A stretch of DNA of 64,000 bases from Nitrososphaeraceae archaeon (GTDB lineage: Archaea; Thermoproteota; Nitrososphaeria; Nitrososphaerales; Nitrososphaeraceae): positions 284,859 through 348,858 of the forward strand of contig JALDRC010000004.1 of the NCBI GenBank assembly GCA_031316115.1, in the 5' to 3' direction. The notes beneath the pieces are model-generated. The model worked only from the letters and a program-made list of their open reading frames with translations. It was not told the origin of the DNA and made no database searches. This document shows positions 47,186 through 56,705 of this stretch, in pieces; the first letter of the stretch is position 1; each line of letters opens with the position of its first letter. Position numbers and translations under genes: made by a program.

Positions 47186-48133
47186 TTAATGCTTTGAAGC
47201 GATATTCTTTCGAGATAATAGTCTTAAACCGATATTCAAGCCCAGTACTATCAAAATAAGAATAAGTGCGGCTCCCCAACCTTGAGCATGTGCAGATTCG
47301 TATGGTTGGGAGGCTAATCTCCATATTCTAAGAGGAAGAGCATCTACAGGACCCGTAAAGGAGGTAAAAAACAGACTGGTTCCTAATATGGTCATAATTA
47401 ATGGTGCAGTCTCACCCGCAATTCTTGCAATTGATAACACTATTCCTGTTAATACTCCACTAAGTGCAGTTTTAAGAACAATAAACAACGATATTCTCCA
47501 TTTGGGAATCCCAAGAGCATGGGCTGCTTCTCTTATTGAATTAGGTACTACCTTTAATGTTTCTTCAGTTATTCTGGTTACAAGAGGAATCATTATTAGA
47601 GATAGAGAGAAAGCACCAGCTATAACAGAGAATGAACCAATTACAAGTACAATAGCGATATATCCCACTATACCTACAATGATTGATGGGAGACCAGTTA
47701 GAACATCATTGAAAAATCTAACCCCAAAGGCAAACTTATTGTTTCCACTTGCATACTCTGATAAATATACTCCTGTCAATACTCCTACTGGAATAGCCAT
47801 CAAAGAACCTAACCCTACTACTATCAATGTACCTTGGATAGCAGGTCCAATACCCCCTTTACCGGATCCGATTGCACCAGGACGTTCGGTTAAAAATTCG
47901 AGACTAATAGCTGAGATACCATTTTTTACTACTTCAAAGAGAATACTCGCAAGGGGAATTATAGCAAAGATAACACAGACAATTGATATAATAGTTACAG
48001 ATTTATTAATATAATCTCGCTTTTTATACGTTTTTTCCATCATAGTTAGGATAGTTTTTTGTGTATTAACATAATTAGGAATTTGATTACCTTTATCCTG
48101 TTTACGATCTTGATTACCTTTATCCTTCCGCAT
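47186..48133 (-). CDS. pstA: Phosphate ABC transporter permease PstA
   Basis: 315 aa, six transmembrane helices. A hydrophilic N-terminus with repeated QDRKQDKGNQ precedes IISIVCVIFAIIPLASI, and the permease signature is EAAHALGIPKWRISLFIVLKTALSGVLTGI. It starts 3 nt after the pstC stop, so the two permeases are coupled. No pstB follows. Confidence 0.94.
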   Translation of the reverse strand: MRKDKGNQDRKQDKGNQIPNYVNTQKTILTMMEKTYKKRDYINKSVTIISIVCVIFAIIPLASILFEVVKNGISAISLEFLTERPGAIGSGKGGIGPAIQGTLIVVGLGSLMAIPVGVLTGVYLSEYASGNNKFAFGVRFFNDVLTGLPSIIVGIVGYIAIVLVIGSFSVIAGAFSLSLIMIPLVTRITEETLKVVPNSIREAAHALGIPKWRISLFIVLKTALSGVLTGIVLSIARIAGETAPLIMTILGTSLFFTSFTGPVDALPLRIWRLASQPYESAHAQGWGAALILILIVLGLNIGLRLLSRKNIASKH

Positions 48134-48135
48134 TT

Positions 48136-49192
48136 TTACATTCCACCCACTGGGGAGGTTTTAACCATTTTGTATACAAGGATACGAGCAAAGACATTGA
48201 TTACCATTGCAAGAACAAGTAAAACTGCGCCTAGACCAATCAAAGCAGAAAGATGTAGATCTGATGCTGCTTCATTGAATTCATTGGCGATCAAACTAGA
48301 CAAGGTTTGACTTTGTGAAAATAGAGATGTTGGTATAGCATTTAATCCAATAGCATTTCCTATAATTAAGGTAACAAGCATTGTTTCTCCAATGGCTCTG
48401 CCTAAACCTATAATAGTAGCACCTAAAATTCCAGATTTCATGTAAGGTAAAACAGCTATTTTTGTTGTTTCCCACCTAGTAGCTCCTAGGCTATAAGCTG
48501 CTTCTCTTTGAATACTTGGAACTACTTGTAATAATTCTCGTATTATTGAAGATATAATAGGAATTATCATTATTGCTAACACTACACCAGCTGTAAATAC
48601 ATCTAAACCAAAAGGGGTTTTGGCAAATAAGGGTATTGTACCCCCAAAGAGATCGTGCAATGGTCTTTCTATATAATCAACCATCCAGAACCTAAAAACA
48701 AATAACGCCCAAAATCCATAGATTATACTTGGTACTGCAGCTAACAATTCTACAATAAATGATAACGGTGTTCTTATCTTCGATCCAGCAATTTCAGATA
48801 GGAAAATAGCTATGCCGAGACTGACTGGTACACCAATAGCCATTGCGATACCAGAACTCACCAAAGTCCCAATAATATAAGGTAATGCCCCAAACGATTC
48901 TCTTCCATATACTGCATTCCAATCTGTTCCAGTAATAAATCCAATTATACCTTCCTTTGAAAATATTGCTATTGAACCATCACCAACAGCAAAAAGTATC
49001 AGAGCTAAAAGAAAAAGTGTATAAACTGCAGCTCCTACAATAATCCATTTAAAAATACCATCAAATTTTGATGTGCGTTTCAGTGAAACGAGAGATGGAT
49101 GAGTTTTATTTTTACTGTCTTTTAGTATCGAACCCGTTGATATTATTACGCCTCGATTAATTAACGAATTTAGTGGTTTTTTTAGTTATCAT
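48136..49192 (-). CDS. pstC: Phosphate ABC transporter permease PstC, N-terminus interrupted by a frameshift at A7
   Basis: The conserved part (48136-48864) is PstC: VSSGIAMAIGVPVSLGIAIFLSE and EAAYSLGATRWETTKIAVLP. The same frame continues upstream with no stop to about 49186 and encodes typical PstC sequence (GIFKWIIVGAAVYTLFLLAL, GDGSIAIFSKEG), but has no ATG, GTG or TTG. Deleting one A of the A7 at 49177-49183 joins it to an ATG at 49192 and gives MITKKPLNSLINRGVI... A whole protein of about 350 aa results. Slippage, mutation or sequence error is possible. Confidence 0.85.
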
Positions 49193-49433
49193 ATAGTTTT
49201 AACATAGATCAATATAGTTTACTATAATTTATATACCCATCTCAAACCATTATAAAGTGTTATTTAATCCTGCTTAAATGCATTGAATAATAAATACCAT
49301 ATAAAAAAACTATAGGATTAAATACAAAATATTTCCAAAATAGATATAAATTCAATAATTTTATTTTAATATACAAATTTCTAACACAAAGAATTAAAAT
49401 AATGAAATTAAACAAAACAACAAGAGGAAGAAA

Positions 49434-50072
49434 GTGGAACAGAAACCATCAGAAAATGTGATCGATGAAAAAAAAGATAGTTTTAAAATTTTGGGGATTG
49501 GGTCAAGTTTGAATAAAAAGTCAACAAGTACTAGAATATTACAAATTACTCTTGAGAAATCTAGGAAATACGGAGCAACTGTCAGTTTGCTTAATTTACG
49601 AGAGTTTAATTTACCTATTTTTAATCCAAATAAACCCAGAGAAACAACCCATGATATTATAAAAATAAACGAGGAGGTAAATGAATCTGATGCTTTTATA
49701 TTGGCTACTCCTGATTATCATGGTTCAATGTCAGGAGGAATGAAAAATTTCCTAGATTATTATTGGTATGAATTTTCTGGTAAGTTATTTGGATATATTG
49801 TATCATCCCATGAAAAAGGTTTGACGGTTATAGATCACATGAGAACAGCAGTGCGTCAATGTTATGGATGGAGTTTACCTTATGGATTATCAATAAATTC
49901 TGAAAATGATTTCGATATTGATGGAAATATAAAGAATGTGTATTTGAATCAACGTATTAACAACATGGCTAGAGATATGGTAACATATGGAAAATTGCTT
50001 TCCAAACAATTTCTTTATGATGTTAATACAAAACAAGAGAATACATTTGCATCTCAATTTGTCAAAAAATAA
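49434..50072 (+). CDS. NADPH-dependent FMN reductase-like flavoprotein
   Basis: 212 aa from a GTG start. ILGIGSSLNKKSTSTRILQ is the FMN phosphate-binding loop and ATPDYHGSMSGGMKNFLDYYWYE the flavin ring loop of the flavodoxin-like reductase family (chromate/azo reductase type). N- and C-terminal tails are hydrophilic. Divergent from pstC. Physiological substrate unknown. Confidence 0.88.
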   Translation: MEQKPSENVIDEKKDSFKILGIGSSLNKKSTSTRILQITLEKSRKYGATVSLLNLREFNLPIFNPNKPRETTHDIIKINEEVNESDAFILATPDYHGSMSGGMKNFLDYYWYEFSGKLFGYIVSSHEKGLTVIDHMRTAVRQCYGWSLPYGLSINSENDFDIDGNIKNVYLNQRINNMARDMVTYGKLLSKQFLYDVNTKQENTFASQFVKK

Positions 50073-50143
50073 TTTTTACAATTTACTAATCAGATACACA
50101 ATAGATCTAATAATACAGAAAGAAAATAGATAATGATTTACTT

Positions 50144-50899
50144 CTATTTAGTTGAACTATCGAATGGAATTTTTAAAAATTTGTCGATTTTATTCCTAAG
50201 TTCGTTCTGAACTTGTTCTATATTTTGATTTCCGTTTATTTTTATAATTCCGTATTTTTTTTGTAATCTATAAAACTCATGTTTCATTTTCATTTGATAG
50301 GATATGAAAGATTCTAAAAGGTCGTCAGAAAATCCAATATCCTCCCCCGATTCATAGTAATCAAGAAAATTATCTTTATCAAAAATTCCTCTTAATAGTT
50401 CTTCTGTAGTTTTTTGAAATGCTCTTCGTATAAGTTCATTTGGATCTACATCCAAATAAAAAATAAGATCAGGTTTAATTGCGAACCCATATAGATTATG
50501 TGACCATGTTCTATTTATTTTTCTCACGGCATCCCTAGCCATAAGTGTATAGATATATCGATCTGCTAAAACTATGTATCCTGCTTTCAAAGCTGGGATT
50601 ATCTTGTTTTCAAGTTGATCTGCAAAATCTGCAGCATAAAATAAACTCATTGTTCTTTTTCTTAATAAGTGTCTCTCTTTCGCCTCAACTATTCCTTCAC
50701 TTATTAATTCTGATCTTCTGAGACCGGTGTTAAGAACTGCATGACCATTTGCCTCGAGGTAATTATTTAATAACGATATTTGGGTACTCCTCCCTGATGA
50801 ATCTGGCCCTTCTAATATTATTAATTTACCTTTTGATTCTAAATTCTTAAGATATGGTATTCCATGTCCATAGTATTGAATAATACTAAATTTTTCCAT
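50144..50899 (-). CDS. Thymidylate kinase-like protein with degenerate P-loop
   Basis: About 251 aa from the ATG at 50899 (a GGAGAG site lies 7 nt upstream); an in-frame ATG at 50914 and a TTG at 50917 also exist. IILEGPDSSGRSTQISLL is the P-loop, but the usual Lys is Arg. ADRYIYTLMARDAV is the dTMP-kinase DR(Y/H) motif. Paralogue of the next gene, sharing its length and motifs. Last of a four-gene operon (sixA-like, ppx, tmk, this). It may be a non-catalytic partner or bind nucleotide differently. Confidence 0.78.
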   Translation of the reverse strand: MEKFSIIQYYGHGIPYLKNLESKGKLIILEGPDSSGRSTQISLLNNYLEANGHAVLNTGLRRSELISEGIVEAKERHLLRKRTMSLFYAADFADQLENKIIPALKAGYIVLADRYIYTLMARDAVRKINRTWSHNLYGFAIKPDLIFYLDVDPNELIRRAFQKTTEELLRGIFDKDNFLDYYESGEDIGFSDDLLESFISYQMKMKHEFYRLQKKYGIIKINGNQNIEQVQNELRNKIDKFLKIPFDSSTK

Positions 50900-50900
50900 T

Positions 50901-51620
50901 TTAATTCTCTCCATCAAATGAAATTACACTCTTGAATTTTTCTCTAACCAATTCTTGTTGCTTTTCTATATTTAGTGTTCCATCTATAACTGTAAAATTT
51001 TCAGAAGTTATCATTTTTTCATATTGTTCTATTATTCTGCTTTGAAAAATACGATAACTTTCGTAAATGTCATTACTTAAATTTAGATCCATTCCTGCCT
51101 CATAATATTTTAGTTTAGGTCTTCCAGATAATATTCTTCCAGCAGCAATGTCAACAGGAACCCTAAAATAAAAGGTTATATCTGGTTTTAAAGCAAAACT
51201 ATATAATTTCTTTATCCATAATGGATTACATCCTCTTACTATATCTCTTGCATATGCAGTATAGATATATCTATCTGCTAAAACTGTGTATCCAGCCCTT
51301 AATAATGGGAAAATATTTCTTTCATATCTATCTGCAAAATCAGTAGCATGAAGCAAAGAAAATGTTGTAGGTGTAAGTTGTTCTTTTTTCTTGCCTCTTG
51401 AAGTTATGTTTTTTACTATTTCAGATGAGTTCCATTCAGATAAAAAAGCTGGTTTATTATTGAATCTAAGCCATTTATCTAATAAATGAATCTGAGTGGA
51501 TTTTCCTGATCCATCAATTCCTTCAACTATAATTAATTTACCCTTTATCTCATATTTATCTTTCTTTATATTTTTTGTATTAGTAATTATATTTCCAGAT
51601 CTGTTTTTTATTTGTCTCAT
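50901..51620 (-). CDS. Thymidylate kinase
   Basis: 239 aa. IIVEGIDGSGKSTQIHLL (Walker A, intact) and ADRYIYTAYARDIVRG (DR motif with the nucleoside-binding tyrosine) define dTMP kinase. Starts in a 4-nt overlap with the ppx stop and leads the degenerate paralogue. Longer N-terminus (about 28 residues, basic) than typical enzyme. Assignment is to the family; nucleotide specificity unknown because of the unusual neighbours. Confidence 0.85.
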   Translation of the reverse strand: MRQIKNRSGNIITNTKNIKKDKYEIKGKLIIVEGIDGSGKSTQIHLLDKWLRFNNKPAFLSEWNSSEIVKNITSRGKKKEQLTPTTFSLLHATDFADRYERNIFPLLRAGYTVLADRYIYTAYARDIVRGCNPLWIKKLYSFALKPDITFYFRVPVDIAAGRILSGRPKLKYYEAGMDLNLSNDIYESYRIFQSRIIEQYEKMITSENFTVIDGTLNIEKQQELVREKFKSVISFDGEN

Positions 51621-53293
51621 TTAATATCCTTACTCCTAATTTTAAATTGAGTTTTTTGATACTGCTTATATAATATATATTGTATCGAAAGATCAAAGGA
51701 ATATTCTAAATCTGATATAATTTCTTCAAATAAAATTTCTGGAAAATTAGTTTTGCTTCTATTTCTTTGGAGTATAATATCTAAGAAAAGTATATGAGTT
51801 TCTTTTCTATGATTTTTAATTATAACTTTCAATTTATTTTTCTTGATGAAAATAAAGAATTTTAATAAAGCAGATATTCTTTCTATTATTCTCTTGGTTT
51901 GTTTTTTATCAAATAAGGGATTTAATATTGAATAATATTGATGAGAGAGTTCTAAGGCTACCTTATACTTGTTAATTGAGAGTAACGACAATGAGAAAAT
52001 AATTTGTTCCTGGTGGTTGAGATTTAAGATATCTTCATCAAGGAGATTTTGAAATTGACTCAAATAAATATTATTATTATATATGTAATTGTAAATATAG
52101 GGAATAGCTTTATTTATTATGTTAAATTCGTATTTACTAATCAGTCCATAACATAGTAACTTATTTATAAAACTGTGTGATTTAGTTTCTTTTGAGTTAT
52201 TTATCAAAGTTTCTTCTATATAATTTTGTAGATGATTTTGTGAAATAGATGGTTTAATTTTTAAATATAATAAGTTAATGAAATGCAGTAGGATGCCTTC
52301 TCGTAATCCTTTGGTGCTCACCTGTAAATTGTTGAATTTCAATTTTGACATAAGTGAATAAATTGTATGGATTCCCATTTGAATCGTCTCTGCCCTGTTA
52401 GAACTTATTACATCTATTTTTGATAATTCTTCTTTATTCATATTCAATAAATTATTTTCAATAATGGATATAGAAGTATAGTCAATATTGTATCTATGTA
52501 ATTTTGAATACGGATATTCTTTGATTAATTGATCGTATCTTGCCAATGCTCTTAATGTTCCTCCTACTCCAATTAATACAACAGACTCTGGTGATATTTC
52601 TAAATCATTCATACTAGTAAGATGATTTTGTATATATGAATTTAGAAGATTGAGTTTATTTTTTGATTTTTTATTATAGAATATATCATTAAATTCACTA
52701 GCAGAAAAAAAATATTGGGAAAGTTTCAACGATCCTAATGGAAGGGATATTATTTTTTTGATTTGATAATTATGTGAATACACAATCTCTAAACTTCCTC
52801 CTCCTAAATCAAAAAATAAACAATTTGGAGTACAAATAGAGCTTTGTGCTCCATAGTATGAAAAAATAGCTTCTTCCTCTGGTGATAATATTCTAAATTT
52901 AAAACCACTTTCTTCTTCTACTCTTGTCATAAATTGACTTTTGTTTTCGGCTTCCCTTACAGCGCTAGTTGCAAATGGCAATACATAATCGATTGATTCC
53001 GAGTTAACAACATCACGAAAATATTTTAAACTCTGAATAGTTCTATCCATGGCGTCACGACTCAGCATCTTTGTTTTATGTAGTTCCTCGCCAAGTTTGA
53101 CACGTATAGATTTATCATAAAATATTTTATAGTCATATATATTTGATGAAACTAAATAATTAACTAGTTTTAAGGAATTATAACCTAAATCTAGTACAGC
53201 TATCTTTTTCTTTTTCAATGAAGGGTTAAATGATTTTCTATTAATATTTGTATTTAAATTAGTTTTTTCAATACTCGAGATGTAAGTAACCAT
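51617..53293 (-). CDS. Exopolyphosphatase / GppA-family phosphatase
   Basis: 558 aa. The ASKHA-fold start AVLDLGYNSLKLVN, FATSAVREAENK and LFFDLGGGSLEIVYSH are the Ppx/GppA blocks; VLIGVGGTLRALARYD is the second phosphate loop. The C-terminal half (from about 330) is helical, HD-like in place but without a clear HD motif. It would hydrolyse polyphosphate or (p)ppGpp. Overlaps the sixA-like gene by 40 nt and tmk by 4 nt. Confidence 0.88.
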   Translation of the reverse strand: MVTYISSIEKTNLNTNINRKSFNPSLKKKKIAVLDLGYNSLKLVNYLVSSNIYDYKIFYDKSIRVKLGEELHKTKMLSRDAMDRTIQSLKYFRDVVNSESIDYVLPFATSAVREAENKSQFMTRVEEESGFKFRILSPEEEAIFSYYGAQSSICTPNCLFFDLGGGSLEIVYSHNYQIKKIISLPLGSLKLSQYFFSASEFNDIFYNKKSKNKLNLLNSYIQNHLTSMNDLEISPESVVLIGVGGTLRALARYDQLIKEYPYSKLHRYNIDYTSISIIENNLLNMNKEELSKIDVISSNRAETIQMGIHTIYSLMSKLKFNNLQVSTKGLREGILLHFINLLYLKIKPSISQNHLQNYIEETLINNSKETKSHSFINKLLCYGLISKYEFNIINKAIPYIYNYIYNNNIYLSQFQNLLDEDILNLNHQEQIIFSLSLLSINKYKVALELSHQYYSILNPLFDKKQTKRIIERISALLKFFIFIKKNKLKVIIKNHRKETHILFLDIILQRNRSKTNFPEILFEEIISDLEYSFDLSIQYILYKQYQKTQFKIRSKDIK

Positions 53294-53781
53294 CTTAATT
53301 CTCCTTTGAGTTTTGGAACCGTAGAAGTTATCCTAATTTTTGATAAACCAGATTTTTTTAAAACTATTCTGTTGTTTATGTTAAGGTTATTACTGTTTTT
53401 ACCATTATTTTTGGATATAATATCACTGATCATATTACTGAGATATGGTTCATGTCCAACTATTAGAATAGAAAAATAGTCTTTAATTGCGGTCAACTTG
53501 CTATATAATAACAATTTATTATTTTGTTTGGGGATCAATTCATCACATAATTCTACTTTATTTTCTAGTTTATATTCGTCATGTATGATAGTGGCAGTTT
53601 GTAGCGCTCTTGGAAGAGGACTAGATAGTATGATATCAAATTTTATATCTAATTTTTTCAATGATTTGGCAATTTTTTTAACTTCTGTTTTACCATCCGC
53701 AGTCAAAGATCTTTTTAGATCTTGTGTAGGATCAGGGAGTTTATCTCCTGCATAACCATGTCGCAAAATAAAAAGATCCAA
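53254..53781 (-). CDS. SixA-type phosphohistidine phosphatase
   Basis: 175 aa from a TTG start. LFILRHGYAGD contains the RHG motif with the nucleophilic His8, SPLPRALQTATII and LIVGHEPYLSNMI the second Arg and His of the histidine-phosphatase family. SixA dephosphorylates HPt phosphohistidine in bacteria; in archaea the target is unknown. First gene of the overlapping operon; its C-terminal tail (RGELRWLLTSRVL) runs into the ppx start. Confidence 0.88.
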   Translation of the reverse strand: MDLFILRHGYAGDKLPDPTQDLKRSLTADGKTEVKKIAKSLKKLDIKFDIILSSPLPRALQTATIIHDEYKLENKVELCDELIPKQNNKLLLYSKLTAIKDYFSILIVGHEPYLSNMISDIISKNNGKNSNNLNINNRIVLKKSGLSKIRITSTVPKLKGELRWLLTSRVLKKLI

Positions 53782-53940
53782 TACTAATATTGCTTCATGG
53801 TTTAAAATACAATATAAAGCATTTCAACTAAAACTTGTCGTATTATTATAAAATAAAAATATTCAGTAAGAGACCATAAATCTTAATTTTTATCGCCTGA
53901 TCCATTAATCAAAAGAAAAAAAATAGTTTAGTACTATTAT

Positions 53941-54339
53941 TCATTGATCACATGGAACAGACATGCTAACTGTATGTATTTTTTTGCCTTCATCTTGTAT
54001 ACCGTCATTATCTGCATCATCGAAGAATTGAATCTGATATCCACCCTCCACTAGAGGGCCCTCTATAAATGCATCCTCATGGAATCCTCCTGTACCGTTA
54101 GTTGAAAAGTATCCGAATGAAGAAATGGAATTTGTATCAGGATGTATCACTTGCCAGTGTACATTACTGTCAGATTCAAATCCATTTACATTAAATTTAA
54201 TTCCATATCCTTCTATATCGCCACAACCTGGTGACATCATAATTACAGGATCTGATTGTGCATAGATGTTAAGAAAAATTAATGGTGATAGTACTAATAT
54301 TGACGTAAGGAATATGAATTTAATACTATCTGTTTTCAT
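53941..54339 (-). CDS. Secreted protein, 132 aa
   Basis: 132 aa. Signal peptide (about 1-28, ending YAQS), then a beta-rich domain with CGDIEGYGIKFNVNGFESDSNV and a dense acidic FFDDADNDGIQDEGKKI that resembles a calcium-binding loop. Two cysteines (about 39 and 130). No anchor. Function unknown. Alone on its strand. Confidence 0.65.
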   Translation of the reverse strand: MKTDSIKFIFLTSILVLSPLIFLNIYAQSDPVIMMSPGCGDIEGYGIKFNVNGFESDSNVHWQVIHPDTNSISSFGYFSTNGTGGFHEDAFIEGPLVEGGYQIQFFDDADNDGIQDEGKKIHTVSMSVPCDQ

Positions 54340-54561
54340 AGTAGATATATCATATTATTAATTATTAATTTTGCTATATATTATTTCTATAAAAAAATAT
54401 AGAAAAATTGTTAGATTTTTATTATATAAAATTTAATTTAAAATTATATTGTTTTTTATATTTGAATTAAACTAATTTGACTTATTCTAATTTGATATAC
54501 ATTACATATATTCTTAAAAAAGGTTGATATTACTCATAGATAAAATACTAATGAATAGTAT

Positions 54562-54777
54562 TTGACAGAAAATTCTGTCAGGAACATTGAAGCAATAAAA
54601 GAGATGGAGACTCTAAAGCTAGAATATCAAATACGATGCAGTCATTATGAACTTGAGCTTATTGATGAACATAAAAGAATAACTTGTGTTATATGTGGAA
54701 AAAATTGGTTATTCTTAGAAAAAAGAGGTTATTCCAAAGTTAAAGCAGCGTATATTGCAGAACAAAATATTTCATAA
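54562..54777 (+). CDS. Hypothetical protein with zinc-knuckle-like cysteines, 71 aa
   Basis: 71 aa from a TTG start. After a helical N-terminus, CSHYELEL and CVICGKNW form a Cys/His cluster that could bind zinc (C-H...CxxC). The C-terminus is basic and helical. No family recognised. Confidence 0.5.
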   Translation: MTENSVRNIEAIKEMETLKLEYQIRCSHYELELIDEHKRITCVICGKNWLFLEKRGYSKVKAAYIAEQNIS

Positions 54778-54949
54778 ATATAAAAAAATAAATTTTATAA
54801 TGACAAATATAGTTCCTAATAATTAGGAACATAAAGTAATGTTAATTAATAAAATTTCAAGTTATTTAATTATTTGCTTAGTCTTAAGTTTATAATACCT
54901 ATATCTATATTTATGGTGTTATCTTCAAGTACATTCTTTTTATTTTGAT

Positions 54950-55177
54950 CTAAAAGGGATCATCTAAAACATGTCCCTCTACTGTGATATTCTCTTTTAC
55001 ATATTTTTTTATATCATCGATAGAAGATATTCTGAAAAATCTATTAGTCCATTTATTATTAATTGCATCTGTCGCATCATACTCTACAGAGAGAGCTTTT
55101 CTGGATCTACAGAACGCCTTCCACAAATTAATTACATATCCTAAATCATCATTATTTTTAGCTAAACTATTAGTCAA
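54950..55177 (-). CDS. Hypothetical protein, 75 aa
   Basis: 75 aa, soluble: a basic N-terminal helix (VINLWKAFCRSRKALSVEYDATDAINNK) and a more polar C-terminus ending HVLDDPF. No motif recognised. Starts 56 bp after the stop of the TM gene upstream. Confidence 0.45.
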   Translation of the reverse strand: MTNSLAKNNDDLGYVINLWKAFCRSRKALSVEYDATDAINNKWTNRFFRISSIDDIKKYVKENITVEGHVLDDPF

Positions 55178-55232
55178 TAAATTTAACCATTTTTAAAGTA
55201 AAATATAAACTATTATTACGATATCTAATTTT

Positions 55233-55463
55233 TTAGATATTTTGTTTCTTTTTGAGATATTCTCTTTTGAGATAGTTCAATACTATTATCAATATCAATA
55301 CAATTACTATTGCTGTTATTGCTTGTACAATTGATGTAATATACAAGTCCATTCGAGTATTGAATATAACAATTTCTATTGGCGCAACAAAAATAACCAA
55401 GAAAAAAGATATCGTTAAAATTATACCCCATATCGTTCCTATTAATAAAAAGAGATTTGACAT
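55233..55463 (-). CDS. Small membrane protein, 76 aa
   Basis: Two transmembrane helices (about 4-27 and 42-66) joined by a short loop, with a lysine-rich C-terminal tail (YLKREYLKKKQNI). It lies 12 bp downstream of the GT4 glycosyltransferase stop and is likely cotranscribed. Another frame at 55225-55476 is a weaker alternative. Accessory role to the glycosyltransferase is inference. Confidence 0.6.
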   Translation of the reverse strand: MSNLFLLIGTIWGIILTISFFLVIFVAPIEIVIFNTRMDLYITSIVQAITAIVIVLILIIVLNYLKREYLKKKQNI

Positions 55464-55475
55464 TGTTAATTCTCA

Positions 55476-56495
55476 CTATATTCTTCCTATAACAAAATAA
55501 TATTGTATAGCAATAGTAATAAGTGCTAGAAGAGCAGAGAAAATTGCTAGTTTAAAGATTTTATTAGTTGATTCTTTTTCTGTTAATGAACCATCTACAA
55601 GAATAAGACGTAATAACGTGATCGGAGCTTTTTGATCCTTGGATGCAGTTAATTTGAAATCTTTTGTTAAGAAGGTAGGTCTGCTATTTATTTCTCTGTG
55701 TTCCACTACTTTCTTCACACTAGAAAGAAAGAGAAATGAATTAAATATTGCTGGAAGTAATGCTATAACTGCAATGAGTTCTGATTTTCCAATTATTGCT
55801 ATTGCCCCATACATTGCACCTAACATAAGAGTACCGGAATCACCTGGAAAAATTTTACTCGGAAATTTATGATATTTATAAAGTGCTAACGTAACAAAAA
55901 ACAGTGATAGTGCTGCTACTAAGATCTCCATATTTCCAAAAATATAGACACTTATAATTAATGGTATACAGGCGATTAATAGATAACCACTAGCTACTCC
56001 ATTTAATACATCTATTGAATTAATGGTATTCCCAACGATCGGAATAGCTATCAGTATTAATGGTATATATAATAGCGGAATGAATGCATGCCCAAATATA
56101 AGATTGAGATTAGTATCGTAAGCATGTAGTAATATTATTGGCATAGCAGCAGCTATTAAAGCTGCTGGTTTAAACCAACCTGGCATGACTTTTTTATCAT
56201 CAATATATCCAACAAAAAACGCTATTATTGTTGTAAATAGTATAGCAATAATTTCTAAGTTTAATGTAAATAGATAAAGTAATAATAAAGAAATAGTAAC
56301 TCCTATTATTAGAACTGGACCTGCTGGTCTGGGAATACGTGGTTTTTCTGGTTTATGATAGTCGTCTACTACTTGTCCTTTAGAAATCAAGTATTTGATT
56401 GCTTTTGGCATTAGAAGATATACTGAAAAAAATGATACAGTAGAAGAAAGTATTATAGATATTAAAAAAATAAAGTTATTATCAAATACTATCAT
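55476..56495 (-). CDS. Membrane glycosyltransferase, MraY/WecA (GT4-like) family
   Basis: The ATG at 56495 gives MIVFDNNF; a GTG four codons upstream also fits. About 339 aa with ten or so transmembrane helices. DDYHKPEKPRIPRPAGP, YIDDKKVMPGW, NSIDVLNGVASG and FPGDSGTLMLGA are the D-rich cytoplasmic loops of polyprenyl-phosphate phospho-sugar transferases. It starts the dolichol-linked glycan for N-glycosylation. First of a two-gene unit. Confidence 0.92.
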   Translation of the reverse strand: MIVFDNNFIFLISIILSSTVSFFSVYLLMPKAIKYLISKGQVVDDYHKPEKPRIPRPAGPVLIIGVTISLLLLYLFTLNLEIIAILFTTIIAFFVGYIDDKKVMPGWFKPAALIAAAMPIILLHAYDTNLNLIFGHAFIPLLYIPLILIAIPIVGNTINSIDVLNGVASGYLLIACIPLIISVYIFGNMEILVAALSLFFVTLALYKYHKFPSKIFPGDSGTLMLGAMYGAIAIIGKSELIAVIALLPAIFNSFLFLSSVKKVVEHREINSRPTFLTKDFKLTASKDQKAPITLLRLILVDGSLTEKESTNKIFKLAIFSALLALITIAIQYYFVIGRI

Positions 56496-56705
56496 TTTGG
56501 CTTTCACTAGACTTTTTTTCTTATAGTATATGTTTGTATATCTTCATTACACTAAATATTGTACAAAATTCAATCAAGTTTAAGATATAATCGCTGATTT
56601 CTGATTTCATGTCAGTTTAACAATGTGTAGTATTTTCTATTTTTGTGTTACTATTTTACTAAAAAGAAAATAATATAGTCATGAATTACAGAAATCATTA
56701 GTTGG

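Noticed and set aside
47388..48014. 208-aa plus-strand ORF opposite pstA
   Set aside because: Antisense shadow; pstA has all permease motifs.
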